From an uncultured Oscillibacter sp. (lineage in GTDB: Bacteria > Bacillota > Clostridia > Oscillospirales > Oscillospiraceae): DNA of 8,883 bases. Under the pieces are notes generated by a model that saw nothing but the letters and a program-made list of their open reading frames with translations, was not told the DNA's origin and ran no database searches. Numbering within the stretch: position 1 is the first letter of the stretch; every line of letters starts with the position of its first letter. A program made the translations under genes and the position numbers. Positions 1 through 5,981 of the stretch are shown piece by piece. Location of the stretch: positions 1 through 8,883 of the forward strand of contig CAOJHG010000058.1 in assembly GCA_948435975.1 (NCBI GenBank), in the 5' to 3' direction.

Positions 1-1
1 C

Positions 2-322
2 GGCGTACAGTGCCAGGGGGCGTCCAGCATTGCCCTGACAAAGCTGGACGTGCTGAGCTATCTGGATGAGATTCCCGTCTGCGCACGGTATGAGCTGGAC
101 GGACAGCAGACAGACGCATTTCCCTTCCCGGCCCTCCTGCCCGACGCGAAGCCGGTGGAAATCGCCATGCCCGGCTGGAAGTGCGACATCTCCGGCGTTC
201 GGACCTGGGAGGACCTGCCCCGGGCCGCCCGGGATTACGTGGAGTATATCGAGCGGGAGATTGGATGCCCCATCGGCTATGTGTCCGTAGGCCCGGAACG
301 GGATGCTATCATCATCCGCTGA
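2..322 (+). CDS. purA: Adenylosuccinate synthase, C-terminal part (5' end outside window)
   Basis: The reading frame is open from the window edge and gives the last 106 residues of an enzyme that is normally about 425-430 residues long. PurA joins IMP and aspartate using GTP to make adenylosuccinate, the first committed step to AMP, in the cytoplasm. The visible part carries the family's C-terminal pattern: ALTKLDVLSYLDEIPVC near the start, then PGWKCDISGVRTWEDLP, then a YVEYIEREIGCPIGYVSVGPERD ending typical of PurA (the SVGP-R-D segment lies in the nucleotide-binding end of the protein). An internal GTG at 50 is not the true start, because the upstream codons already match PurA. purB, the next enzyme of the same pathway, follows 220 nt downstream on the same strand. 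Identification is from recognised family sequence; the catalytic N-terminal half cannot be seen. Confidence 0.95.
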   Translation, partial: GVQCQGASSIALTKLDVLSYLDEIPVCARYELDGQQTDAFPFPALLPDAKPVEIAMPGWKCDISGVRTWEDLPRAARDYVEYIEREIGCPIGYVSVGPERDAIIIR

Positions 323-493
323 GGAAAAGCGCCATACTGCGGTTTACCGTCTCCGAGTTTTACGCCGTTTGTGGAGGGCTGTCCATAGCAGGTGCGATGG
401 CGCGGCGCTAGCTGTGTTTGGGCTGGCGTTCTGCCTCTGTCCGTGGACTTCTCAGCTTCTGGCATTTGCCTGATTCGTTCTTCTGAAACCCAG

Positions 494-518
494 GCGGGGG
501 CAGTTCCTGTCTCCCCGC
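494..518 (+). promoter_or_regulatory. Small hairpin in the purA-purB gap (purB leader)
   Basis: The 220-nt gap between purA and purB (323-542) has no ORF I believe and no clear sigma-70 promoter. Its only clear structure is GCGGGG (494-499) pairing with CCCCGC (513-518), with an inner CAG/CTG pairing. The hairpin ends 8 nt before the purB ribosome binding site (AGAAAGG, 527-533). It has no T-run after it, so it is not an obvious terminator. It does not look like a purine riboswitch that I recognise. A second weak pairing, GCGCCAT (329-335) with ATGGCGC (397-403), lies just after the purA stop. Function is unknown; it may be no more than leader structure. Confidence 0.3.
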
Positions 519-542
519 GTTCGAAAAGAAAGGTTGATTTTT

Positions 543-1964
543 ATGCCGAAAGACCGTTACGAGTCCCCCCTCTCCTCCCGTTACGCCTCAGAGTTTATGC
601 TGCGGCTCTTTTCCGCTGAAACACGTATCCAGACCTGGCGTCAGTTATGGGCGGCCTTGGCTGAGGCGGAACACAACCTGGGGCTTCCTGTGTCTGAAGA
701 GCAGGTCTCCGAGCTGAAAGCCCATATCAGCGACATCGACTTCGAGTGCGCCGCCCAGCGGGAAAAAGAGGTCCGCCACGACGTTATGGCCCATGTCTAC
801 GCCTACGGCAAGGCCGCGCCCTCTGCCGCCGGAATCATCCACCTGGGGGCTACGAGCTGTTACGTCACCGACAACGCGGACCTCATTCTATACCGGAAAG
901 GCCTGCAATATCTGCGGAAGGGACTGACCAGCCTCCTGGCGAACCTGGCGGACTTTGCGAAAAAATACGCCGCCACTCCCACCCTGGGCTATACCCATTA
1001 TCAGCCCGCCCAACTGGTGACGGTGGGCAAACGAGCTTCGCTTTGGATGCAGGACCTGCTGGCGGACCTGGAGGAGCTGGATTTTGTGGTCAGCCGCATG
1101 AAGTTCCTGGGCTGCCGGGGAACTACCGGGACCGAGGCGAGCTTCATGGACCTCTTTGAAGGCGACGGGAAAAAGATTGACGAGATGAACCGCCAGATTG
1201 CCGCCAGGTTTGCGTTTGACGAGTGCTTTCCCGTCTGCGGCCAGACCTATCCCCGGAAGGTGGACAGCCGCATTCTCAACGTCTTGTCCTCCATTGCCCA
1301 GAGCTGTTACCGCATGGCCAACGATATCCGTCTTCTTCAGCATGACCGGCAGGTGGAAGAGCCTTTCGAGAAGAATCAGATCGGCTCCTCCGCCATGGCT
1401 TACAAGCGGAACCCCATGCGCTGTGAACGAATCTGCTCCCTGTCCCGTTACCTGATGGCAGACGCGATGAACGCACCCATGACGGCCTCTGTGCAGTGGC
1501 TGGAACGGACCCTTGACGACTCTGCCAACCGCCGGATTTCCATGCCCGAGGGATTCCTCTGCGCCGATGCGGTTCTCCGCCTGGCCCAGAATGTGACCGA
1601 CGGCCTCCGGGTAAACGAGAAGATTGTGGACCGGACCTGCCGGGAATACCTGCCCTTCATCGCTACGGAAAACCTGATGATGGAGGCGGTGAAGCGGGGC
1701 GGCGACCGTCAGGAGCTGCATGAAATCATCCGCAAATGCTCTATGGCCGCCACGGAGAGAATGAAGGAAGGCGAGCCCTGCGACCTCCTTTCCCGCCTGG
1801 CCGCGCAGCCTGCCTTTGCCATGACCGAGGCGGAGATGGAGAGCATTCTTGACCCGAAGCTGTACACCGGCCGGTGCGCGGAACAGGTGGAGGCGTTCCT
1901 GTCTGCGCTGGAGCCGCTGCTGGCCCAGGCGGAAAATGGGGAAACGCCGGAGATCAACGTATAA
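543..1964 (+). CDS. purB: Adenylosuccinate lyase
   Basis: This 473-residue cytoplasmic enzyme of the fumarase/aspartase superfamily splits adenylosuccinate to AMP plus fumarate, and SAICAR to AICAR plus fumarate, so it works twice in purine synthesis. The superfamily signature GSSAMAYKRNP is at residues 281-291 (the flexible loop with the catalytic serine), and THYQPAQ at 151-157 holds the conserved histidine. HDVMAH (79-84) and HLGATS (100-105) are further active-site segments. The ATG at 543 is chosen because AGAAAGG at 527-533 sits 9 nt upstream; the in-frame TTG at 534 would lie inside or against that site. From memory, the sequence looks more like the long, animal-type ADSL proteins (about 480 residues) than the 430-residue B. 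subtilis type, for example SVQWLERTLDDSANRRI. The stop overlaps the lspA start by one base (TAATG), so the two are probably translated together. Confidence 0.97.
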   Translation: MPKDRYESPLSSRYASEFMLRLFSAETRIQTWRQLWAALAEAEHNLGLPVSEEQVSELKAHISDIDFECAAQREKEVRHDVMAHVYAYGKAAPSAAGIIHLGATSCYVTDNADLILYRKGLQYLRKGLTSLLANLADFAKKYAATPTLGYTHYQPAQLVTVGKRASLWMQDLLADLEELDFVVSRMKFLGCRGTTGTEASFMDLFEGDGKKIDEMNRQIAARFAFDECFPVCGQTYPRKVDSRILNVLSSIAQSCYRMANDIRLLQHDRQVEEPFEKNQIGSSAMAYKRNPMRCERICSLSRYLMADAMNAPMTASVQWLERTLDDSANRRISMPEGFLCADAVLRLAQNVTDGLRVNEKIVDRTCREYLPFIATENLMMEAVKRGGDRQELHEIIRKCSMAATERMKEGEPCDLLSRLAAQPAFAMTEAEMESILDPKLYTGRCAEQVEAFLSALEPLLAQAENGETPEINV

Positions 1965-2500
1965 TGCCCCAGGAAAAGCGGCCCATTGCCCAATCCCCGC
2001 CGTGGTGGTATCTTGTTTCCGCGCTGGCGGGGGTTGCCTGTCTGACTTTGGACCAGTGGGTAAAGCATTATATTAACGAGAATCTTCCCCTGAACGAAAC
2101 GCGGCCGCTGCTTCCAGGGTTGGTGGAGCTGCGGACGGTCCACAATTACGGCGCGGCCTGGTCTTCCTTTTCCGGGATGCGGTGGATGCTGACCATCGCT
2201 ACAAGCGCGATTGTGATTTGGATGCTGGCGCTGCTGGTCCGAAGGGTTGTGCGGCATCCGCTGGGCGTGCTGGCCTGCTGCGTCGTGGCGGCGGGGGGCT
2301 TGGGGAATATTCTGGACCGGGTCCGCCTGGGCTATGTGGTAGACATGTTCTGCTTTCAGTTTATAGAATTCCCGGTGTTCAATGTGGCGGATATGTGCAT
2401 TGATGCAGGGTGTGTTCTGGGCGTGATTTATTACTGTTTGTATTACGACCGGGACCGCGAAAGGGAGGCGTCAAATGAAAACGATGGTCCTCCAGCCTGA
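1964..2500 (+). CDS. lspA: Lipoprotein signal peptidase (signal peptidase II)
   Basis: This 178-residue inner-membrane aspartic protease removes the signal peptide from prolipoproteins after the lipobox cysteine has been lipidated. The family's two catalytic aspartates are visible: D118 in GNILDR and D143 in FNVADM. The conserved N-terminal TLDQWVK (D30) and the HNYGAAWSSF segment (60-69) also fit. Four membrane segments can be read at about 15-32, 74-92, 98-115 and 144-162. The protein has a longer, charged C-terminal tail (DRDREREASNENDGPPA) than many LspA. The start is the ATG that overlaps the purB stop by 1 nt; only a weak GGAG at 1949-1952 precedes it, so translational coupling to purB is likely. 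The 3' end overlaps rluD by 26 nt. lspA followed by an RluD-type gene is a widespread arrangement. The lipoprotein at 3476-4447 is a natural substrate. Confidence 0.96.
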   Translation: MPQEKRPIAQSPPWWYLVSALAGVACLTLDQWVKHYINENLPLNETRPLLPGLVELRTVHNYGAAWSSFSGMRWMLTIATSAIVIWMLALLVRRVVRHPLGVLACCVVAAGGLGNILDRVRLGYVVDMFCFQFIEFPVFNVADMCIDAGCVLGVIYYCLYYDRDREREASNENDGPPA

Positions 2501-3392
2501 CGGGGACGCCGCCGGGATGCGTCTGGACGCCTGGCTTGCGGGACAGATTGACGGATTTACCCGTTCCGCCGCCGCCCGCCTGCTGGAAGAGGGCCGCGTG
2601 ACCTGCCAGGGCCGGACGGCGTCGAAAAAGCTGCGGCTGACCGGCGGAGAGGTGATCGAGGTGGCTCTGCCGGAACCGGAACCCGCCAGCGCGGTCCCCC
2701 AGGATATCCCGCTGGATGTGGTGTATGAGGACGCTGACCTCATTGTGGTGAACAAGCCCAAGGGGTTGGTTGTCCATCCGGCGCCCGGACACCCTGACGG
2801 TACGCTGGTAAACGCTCTCCTGTATCACTGCAAAGGGAGCCTGTCCGGCGTGGGGGGGGCTCTGCGGCCTGGGATTGTTCACCGGATTGACCGGGATACC
2901 TCCGGGCTTATAATCGCGGCGAAGAACGACTTTTCCCACCAGGGCCTGTCGGCGCAGCTCCAGGACCACACGCTGGCCAGAACCTATGAATGTATCGTAA
3001 CGGGAAATCTGCGGGAGGATCGAGGCACTGTGGAGGCGCCCATCGGACGAAGCCCCAGAGACCGGAAGAAAATGGCGGTTGTGACTGACGGGCGGCCCGC
3101 TGTGACCCACTGGGAAGCGCTGGAGCGGCTGCCTGGCGGGGGGACGTATCTGCGGTGCCGTCTGGAGACCGGGCGGACCCACCAGATCCGGGTCCACATG
3201 GCCTATTTGGGGCATCCTGTTTTGGGGGATACCGTATATGGCGCAAAAAAGCCGGTGCCGGGCCTCCAGGGACAGTGCCTTCATGCGGTGGGCCTGCGGT
3301 TTCTGCATCCCCGCACCGGAGAGGCCGTGGAGCTTCGCTGTGAACTGCCGCCGGAATTTCAGGAGCAGCTTCGGAAGCGCCGGGGCATATGA
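2475..3392 (+). CDS. rluD: RluD/RluA-family 23S rRNA pseudouridine synthase
   Basis: This 305-residue cytoplasmic enzyme isomerises specific uridines in RNA to pseudouridine. An N-terminal S4 RNA-binding domain lies at about residues 16-66 (MRLDAWLAG ... GRVTCQGRTASKKLRLTGGEVIEV). The catalytic domain follows, with motif I at VVNKPKGLVVHPAPGH (91-106) and the family motif HRIDRDTSG at 136-144, whose first aspartate, D139, is the catalytic residue. A later RLETGRTHQIRVHMAYLGHPVLGDTVYG segment is also diagnostic. A strong site, AAGGGAGG (2461-2468), lies 6 nt before the ATG, inside the end of lspA. The family is clear, and the S4 domain plus the lspA link favours the RluD/YlyB branch. The exact target uridines (classically in helix 69) are an inference. 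It is the last gene of the + strand group and faces the convergent lipoprotein gene. Confidence 0.92.
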   Translation: MKTMVLQPDGDAAGMRLDAWLAGQIDGFTRSAAARLLEEGRVTCQGRTASKKLRLTGGEVIEVALPEPEPASAVPQDIPLDVVYEDADLIVVNKPKGLVVHPAPGHPDGTLVNALLYHCKGSLSGVGGALRPGIVHRIDRDTSGLIIAAKNDFSHQGLSAQLQDHTLARTYECIVTGNLREDRGTVEAPIGRSPRDRKKMAVVTDGRPAVTHWEALERLPGGGTYLRCRLETGRTHQIRVHMAYLGHPVLGDTVYGAKKPVPGLQGQCLHAVGLRFLHPRTGEAVELRCELPPEFQEQLRKRRGI

Positions 3393-3406
3393 GCGCGGCA
3401 GTTCGG

Positions 3407-3458
3407 AGAAAATAAAAAATAGACGGCCCCTGCTGGAGATTGCTTCCGCAGGGGCCGT
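3407..3458 (-). terminator. Intrinsic terminator of the lipoprotein operon, between convergent genes
   Basis: ACGGCCCCTGC (3423-3433) and GCAGGGGCCGT (3448-3458) form a perfect 11-bp GC-rich stem, extended by GGA/TCC past a one-base bulge. Read on the - strand, the stem is followed by CTATTTTTTATTTTC, a good U-tract, so it terminates the lipoprotein transcript 18 nt after its stop. On the + strand the hairpin is followed by GGTATATG with no T-run, so it is at best a weak terminator or a 3'-end stabiliser for rluD. Confidence 0.85.
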
Positions 3459-3475
3459 GGTATATGATTCGGGGG

Positions 3476-4447
3476 TTATGAGATCATCTCGCTGCCAATG
3501 CTGTATCCGTTCCAGGTCCCCGCCTGCGGCCACATGGCAGAGCAGTTGTGGAAGCAGTACGCCCCCAGGGAGCTGCGCCATTTCTCCGCGTCAAAAAAGA
3601 GCGTAGAGAGGGAATAGGATTCGCCCTCATGACCAGAGCTGGCGCGGATGGAAAAGAGACAGCCGTCCTCCCAATGATAGAACGCCGCGCCCGCCGGAGC
3701 GTCTTCGCCTAAAGGCTCTGCGGTGATGACGCCGCTGGCCAGGAGTTCGTCAAAGGTAGCGGGAAACGCCTCTATGCCGTGGAGCTCCCCAAAGCGCCAG
3801 ACCAGGGCGGCCCGTTCGCTCTCCGTGAGATCGCCGGGGGCTTGGGAGAGGTCTAAGGCGAGCTGAGTGATGTCCTCGTTCAGCGCTGAGTCCTTCTGCC
3901 AGAGATCGTCCAGGACCTGGAGATAGAGCCCGCAGAGGTCATAGCAGCTACCGCCGGGATTTTGCTCTGTGCCAATGGAATAGGCTCTCACGGTATAGAC
4001 TTCGGCAAGCTGGGCGGGGAACGTCTCCAGCACGCCGCCGCTGCAGCCGATTTCCACTGTCATGCCGTCCTCCAGGACCGAGGGTGTGGCAGGTTCGCAG
4101 TCCAGGAAAATCTGTGGGCAGGGACCATCCTCTGACACAGATAGACGGTATACGCCGCTTCCGCCGTAAAGACCATCGCCCAGCTCTGCCAGAAGCAGGT
4201 TCCCGTCCTCTGCGCCGTCGATGATGCGGCAGAGGAAATAGGTGGGTTCCTCGTCGTCTGCCAGGGAGGGCTGAGGGGGGCCGGCGCGTCCGGGGGCGGG
4301 CGGGTCCTCCTGACTGTTCGCAGATGTGACTGCCGGGGCTGTGCCGTCAGAAAACGGGGATTCCTGCGGCTGCGGAGCCGCACCGCAGGCCGTCAGCAGG
4401 CAGAGACAGAAATACAGGCTCAAAAACAGCGTCCATTTTTTCATCAT
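3476..4447 (-). CDS. Uncharacterised lipoprotein (possible DUF3221-like domain)
   Basis: The product is 323 residues. It begins with a type II signal peptide: MMKKW, a hydrophobic stretch, then the lipobox LLTAC with the lipidated cysteine at 21. It should be cleaved by signal peptidase II (an lspA is in this window) and anchored on the outer face of the membrane. Residues 22-68 are a Pro/Ser/acidic linker. Residues about 70-155 form a beta-rich domain; the segment EDGMTVEIGCSGGVLETFPAQLAEVYTVRA resembles the end of DUF3221 (YobA-like) domains, which is a tentative match. The C-terminal half (about 160-323) is not a family I can name; it ends with aromatic and Cys-rich segments (FFDAEKWRSSLGAYCFHNCSAMWP). 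The start has AAAGGAGG 9-10 nt upstream; a second ATG, one codon later, is equally possible. It lies 58 nt after the DUF3021 gene with no promoter seen between, so it is probably the last gene of that operon. Function unknown. Confidence 0.85.
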   Translation of the reverse strand: MMKKWTLFLSLYFCLCLLTACGAAPQPQESPFSDGTAPAVTSANSQEDPPAPGRAGPPQPSLADDEEPTYFLCRIIDGAEDGNLLLAELGDGLYGGSGVYRLSVSEDGPCPQIFLDCEPATPSVLEDGMTVEIGCSGGVLETFPAQLAEVYTVRAYSIGTEQNPGGSCYDLCGLYLQVLDDLWQKDSALNEDITQLALDLSQAPGDLTESERAALVWRFGELHGIEAFPATFDELLASGVITAEPLGEDAPAGAAFYHWEDGCLFSIRASSGHEGESYSLSTLFFDAEKWRSSLGAYCFHNCSAMWPQAGTWNGYSIGSEMIS

Positions 4448-4453
4448 AGGAAT

Positions 4454-4488
4454 CGCCTCCTTTGTTCGTTTAGTCGTCAGGGGAGGCG
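4454..4488 (-). promoter_or_regulatory. Hairpin that could hide the lipoprotein gene's ribosome binding site
   Basis: On the - strand transcript, CGCCTCC (4488-4482) is the exact complement of GGAGGCG (4460-4454), which is the Shine-Dalgarno core of the lipoprotein gene. A 7-bp, mostly G-C stem with a 21-nt loop would sequester the site. The pairing is read directly from sequence; that it controls translation is an inference. It could also simply insulate the gene from upstream read-through. Confidence 0.4.
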
Positions 4489-4505
4489 GTTTGGTTCCCG
4501 GAAAT

Positions 4506-5330
4506 TTATTTTTTTCTCCACATTTTTCGGAGGACCCCGACGCCCCCTCCCAGCAGAGCGGCGATTCCAGCGGCCCACGCTTGAAACAGGGCGCTGGAGT
4601 TGTAAAGCAAAAACACGTTGGGGACCGTCAGCAGGGCACAGAGAACCATGTACCCCAGCGCTTGGAGCCATGGCCGTCTCTGGCTCAGGGAAGCGGCGGA
4701 GAAGAAGCAGAATAGCGGCAAAATCAGATAGGGGTAAAACAGCCCGGTCAGGACCGGAAAATCCTGCGCGTCCACCAGCTTGAGCGCCCAGGGCAGGACC
4801 AGTTCCACTGCGGCGGCCAGCAGGAACCAGGGCAGCGCTGTCTTGGCCTGCGCTGTTGGCAGTCCCGCCGCTTGCCGGAGAAGCCGCAGATCCTGCCTCC
4901 AGCCGATGTACCGAACGGCCCAGAAGAGGAGATAGCATAGCAGCGTCAGTCCCAGGAGACACAGCCAGGTTTGCCAGTAGGGAAACCAGCAGCACTGCCA
5001 GCCTGCCAGGGTAAGGACCCCAGCCGTCAGCAGGAAGTGTCCCGCGGACCAGAGGAGTACCCGCCGTTCCAGGCAGAAAGGGATGTCCGCCGTGCCCAGC
5101 GCCGCCCCCAGGAGTCCCGACCAGCAGAACTGCACCAGCGCCGCTGTTACGGGATTCCCCCAGCGCTCCGCCATGGCCGCGGAGACCACCGGCACGGAAA
5201 CCTGACTGGGTGCGGGTATGGTAAACATCCCGGCCAGCAGGAACAGGAGGTACACCCCCGCCGCGCCCCAGGAGAAGCCTGTCGCGGCCCGCTGGAGAAT
5301 TTGTTTCCAGAAATCCATGGTTCCTTTCAC
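4506..5330 (-). CDS. DUF3021-type polytopic membrane protein, probable LytTR antagonist
   Basis: The product is a 274-residue, very hydrophobic protein. The N-terminal half (about 8-150) has four membrane segments, roughly 19-38, 60-82, 90-110 and 116-143, and looks like a DUF3021 protein, a family of about 130-150 residues typically encoded beside a stand-alone LytTR regulator. The C-terminal half (about 163-270) adds about four more helices (near 163-183, 190-212, 222-240 and 247-264), with a FYPYLILPLFCFFSAASL segment. That half is not part of usual DUF3021 and resembles a separate small membrane protein joined on. The GTG at 5330 overlaps the lytTR stop (GTGA) and has AAGGAGG 10 nt upstream; the ATG at 5318, with AAAGGA just before it, is a reasonable alternative. 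In streptococcal LytTR systems (HdrRM, BrsRM) such membrane partners restrain the regulator; the same role here is inferred from position. Confidence 0.82.
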   Translation of the reverse strand: MKGTMDFWKQILQRAATGFSWGAAGVYLLFLLAGMFTIPAPSQVSVPVVSAAMAERWGNPVTAALVQFCWSGLLGAALGTADIPFCLERRVLLWSAGHFLLTAGVLTLAGWQCCWFPYWQTWLCLLGLTLLCYLLFWAVRYIGWRQDLRLLRQAAGLPTAQAKTALPWFLLAAAVELVLPWALKLVDAQDFPVLTGLFYPYLILPLFCFFSAASLSQRRPWLQALGYMVLCALLTVPNVFLLYNSSALFQAWAAGIAALLGGGVGVLRKMWRKK

Positions 5331-5767
5331 AGTCCAAGCACCTCCTTGATCTTTTTCACATACCGTCGGGAGACGTAAGTAACGACGCCGCCCGTCAGAG
5401 TCACCCGGATGGTGCCCGTCAAGCCCAGGTCCAAGGACTCCACCCGCTTCCAGTTAACGATTTCAGAATGAGAAATGCGAACAAAGCGCTGCGCCGTCAA
5501 TTGGGATTCCAGTTCGTAGAGGCGCTGGCGGACGGTGTAGACCTCTTTGGTGACTGTCTGGGCACGAACCGCCTTATCCTCGCCGTAAAAGCGGAGAACG
5601 TCCCCCAGAGGCAGGGGAGCTGCCCGCTCTCCCTGGAATCCTAAAAGGGTGCTGTCCGTCTCGGAGATGCGGAGCAGCAGGGCCTCCAGCTCTTCTGATT
5701 CCTCTGGGGCCAGGATAGTTACCCACACTTCCGGCTGAGCTGGGTCTAGTTTTACGTCTAGCCTCAT
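5327..5767 (-). CDS. Stand-alone LytTR-family DNA-binding regulator
   Basis: The 146-residue product has a C-terminal LytTR domain at about 45-146 (EVYTVRQRLYELESQLTAQRFVRISHSEIVNWKRVESLDL... VVTYVSRRYVKKIKEVLGL). LytTR domains bind DNA with a beta-fold and recognise pairs of short direct repeats. The N-terminal 45 residues are short and have no receiver domain, so it is not a classical two-component regulator like AgrA or LytR. The start is ATG 5767 with GAGGAGGG (5776-5783) 8 nt upstream; the frame stays open further upstream to 5893, but that extension crosses the predicted promoter and lacks a good binding site. It overlaps the DUF3021 gene by 4 nt. This pair arrangement is the hallmark of LytTR regulatory systems. 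Likely targets are its own operon and unknown genes elsewhere. Confidence 0.9.
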   Translation of the reverse strand: MRLDVKLDPAQPEVWVTILAPEESEELEALLLRISETDSTLLGFQGERAAPLPLGDVLRFYGEDKAVRAQTVTKEVYTVRQRLYELESQLTAQRFVRISHSEIVNWKRVESLDLGLTGTIRVTLTGGVVTYVSRRYVKKIKEVLGL

Positions 5768-5792
5768 AAGGGCTTCCCTCCTCTCTGCTGTT

Positions 5793-5821
5793 AGTATACC
5801 CGGATGGTTCGCCGCCGTCCA
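5793..5821 (-). promoter_or_regulatory. Predicted sigma-70 promoter of the lytTR operon
   Basis: On the - strand, TGGACG (5821-5816; 4 of 6 matches to TTGACA) and TATACT (5798-5793; 5 of 6 matches to TATAAT) are separated by exactly 17 nt. The expected start point, near 5786, leaves an 18-nt leader with the ribosome binding site in place. The -35 box is weak, which would fit a promoter that needs an activator. Confidence 0.55.
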
Positions 5822-5831
5822 GGGCTTTTGG

Positions 5832-5861
5832 ATGACTGGTGTGCTGGCGGCGGCAAACGGT
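5832..5861 (-). promoter_or_regulatory. Candidate LytTR binding site pair upstream of the lytTR promoter
   Basis: On the - strand, ACCGTTTGC (5861-5853) is followed, after a 12-nt spacer, by ACCAGTCAT (5840-5832). Against the published LytTR half-site pattern [TA][AC][CA]GTTN[AG][TG], the first matches at 8 of 9 positions and the second at 7 of 9. The spacer length is the usual 12-13 nt. The pair is centred about 60 nt upstream of the predicted start and ends 10 nt before the weak -35 box, a standard place for a LytTR activator. The second half-site lacks the GTT core, so this is suggestive only. Confidence 0.35.
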
Positions 5862-5908
5862 TGAATGATAATGGAATAAAAAATTTGCGGCATGTCTGGA
5901 AAATCCTC

Positions 5909-5936
5909 TTGACATTTTCTTTCTATATGTTAAACT
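5909..5936 (+). promoter_or_regulatory. Predicted sigma-70 promoter of psuK-psuG
   Basis: A perfect -35 box TTGACA (5909-5914) is followed after 16 nt by TAAACT (5931-5936; 4 of 6 matches to TATAAT). The start point would be near 5943, giving about 40 nt of leader. GTTAAAC (5929-5935) overlapping the -10 box and GCTTAAC (5964-5970) form an imperfect inverted repeat (6 of 7), which might be an operator. The promoter is divergent from the lytTR promoter, with the two -35 boxes about 90 nt apart. Confidence 0.6.
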
Positions 5937-5981
5937 AAACATTGGTTGAAGGAGTAAAGATTTGCTTAACCGGAGGGGCTT

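Noticed and set aside
323..542. Purine riboswitch or PurR-type box before purB
   Set aside because: No aptamer-like conserved core and no recognisable PurBox could be found in the gap; only a simple hairpin is visible.
888..1721. 277-residue open frame on the - strand opposite purB
   Set aside because: It is an antisense shadow of purB with no motifs and no start signal.
1874..1963. 30-residue N-terminal extension of LspA
   Set aside because: It overlaps the end of purB in another frame, is Gly/Ala/Arg-rich, and precedes the usual LspA N-terminus; the ATG at 1964 overlapping the purB stop is the better start.
2379..3581. 400-residue open frame on the - strand opposite rluD
   Set aside because: It is a shadow of GC-rich codon use in rluD. 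It has low-complexity Pro/His/Arg/Gly composition, no ribosome binding site and no family pattern, while rluD has full catalytic motifs.
4477..5337. 286-residue frame overlapping the DUF3021 gene on the same strand
   Set aside because: It is Gly/Arg/Pro-rich in the shifted frame and lacks the coherent membrane-helix pattern of the 4506-5330 frame, which also has the 4-nt overlap with lytTR.
5768..5893. 42-residue N-terminal extension of the LytTR regulator
   Set aside because: The extension covers the predicted promoter and has no ribosome binding site at its start; ATG 5767 has GAGGAGGG 8 nt upstream.
5926..5931. TATGTT as the -10 box of psuK
   Set aside because: It would be only 11 nt from the excellent TTGACA box; TAAACT at 16 nt is more plausible.
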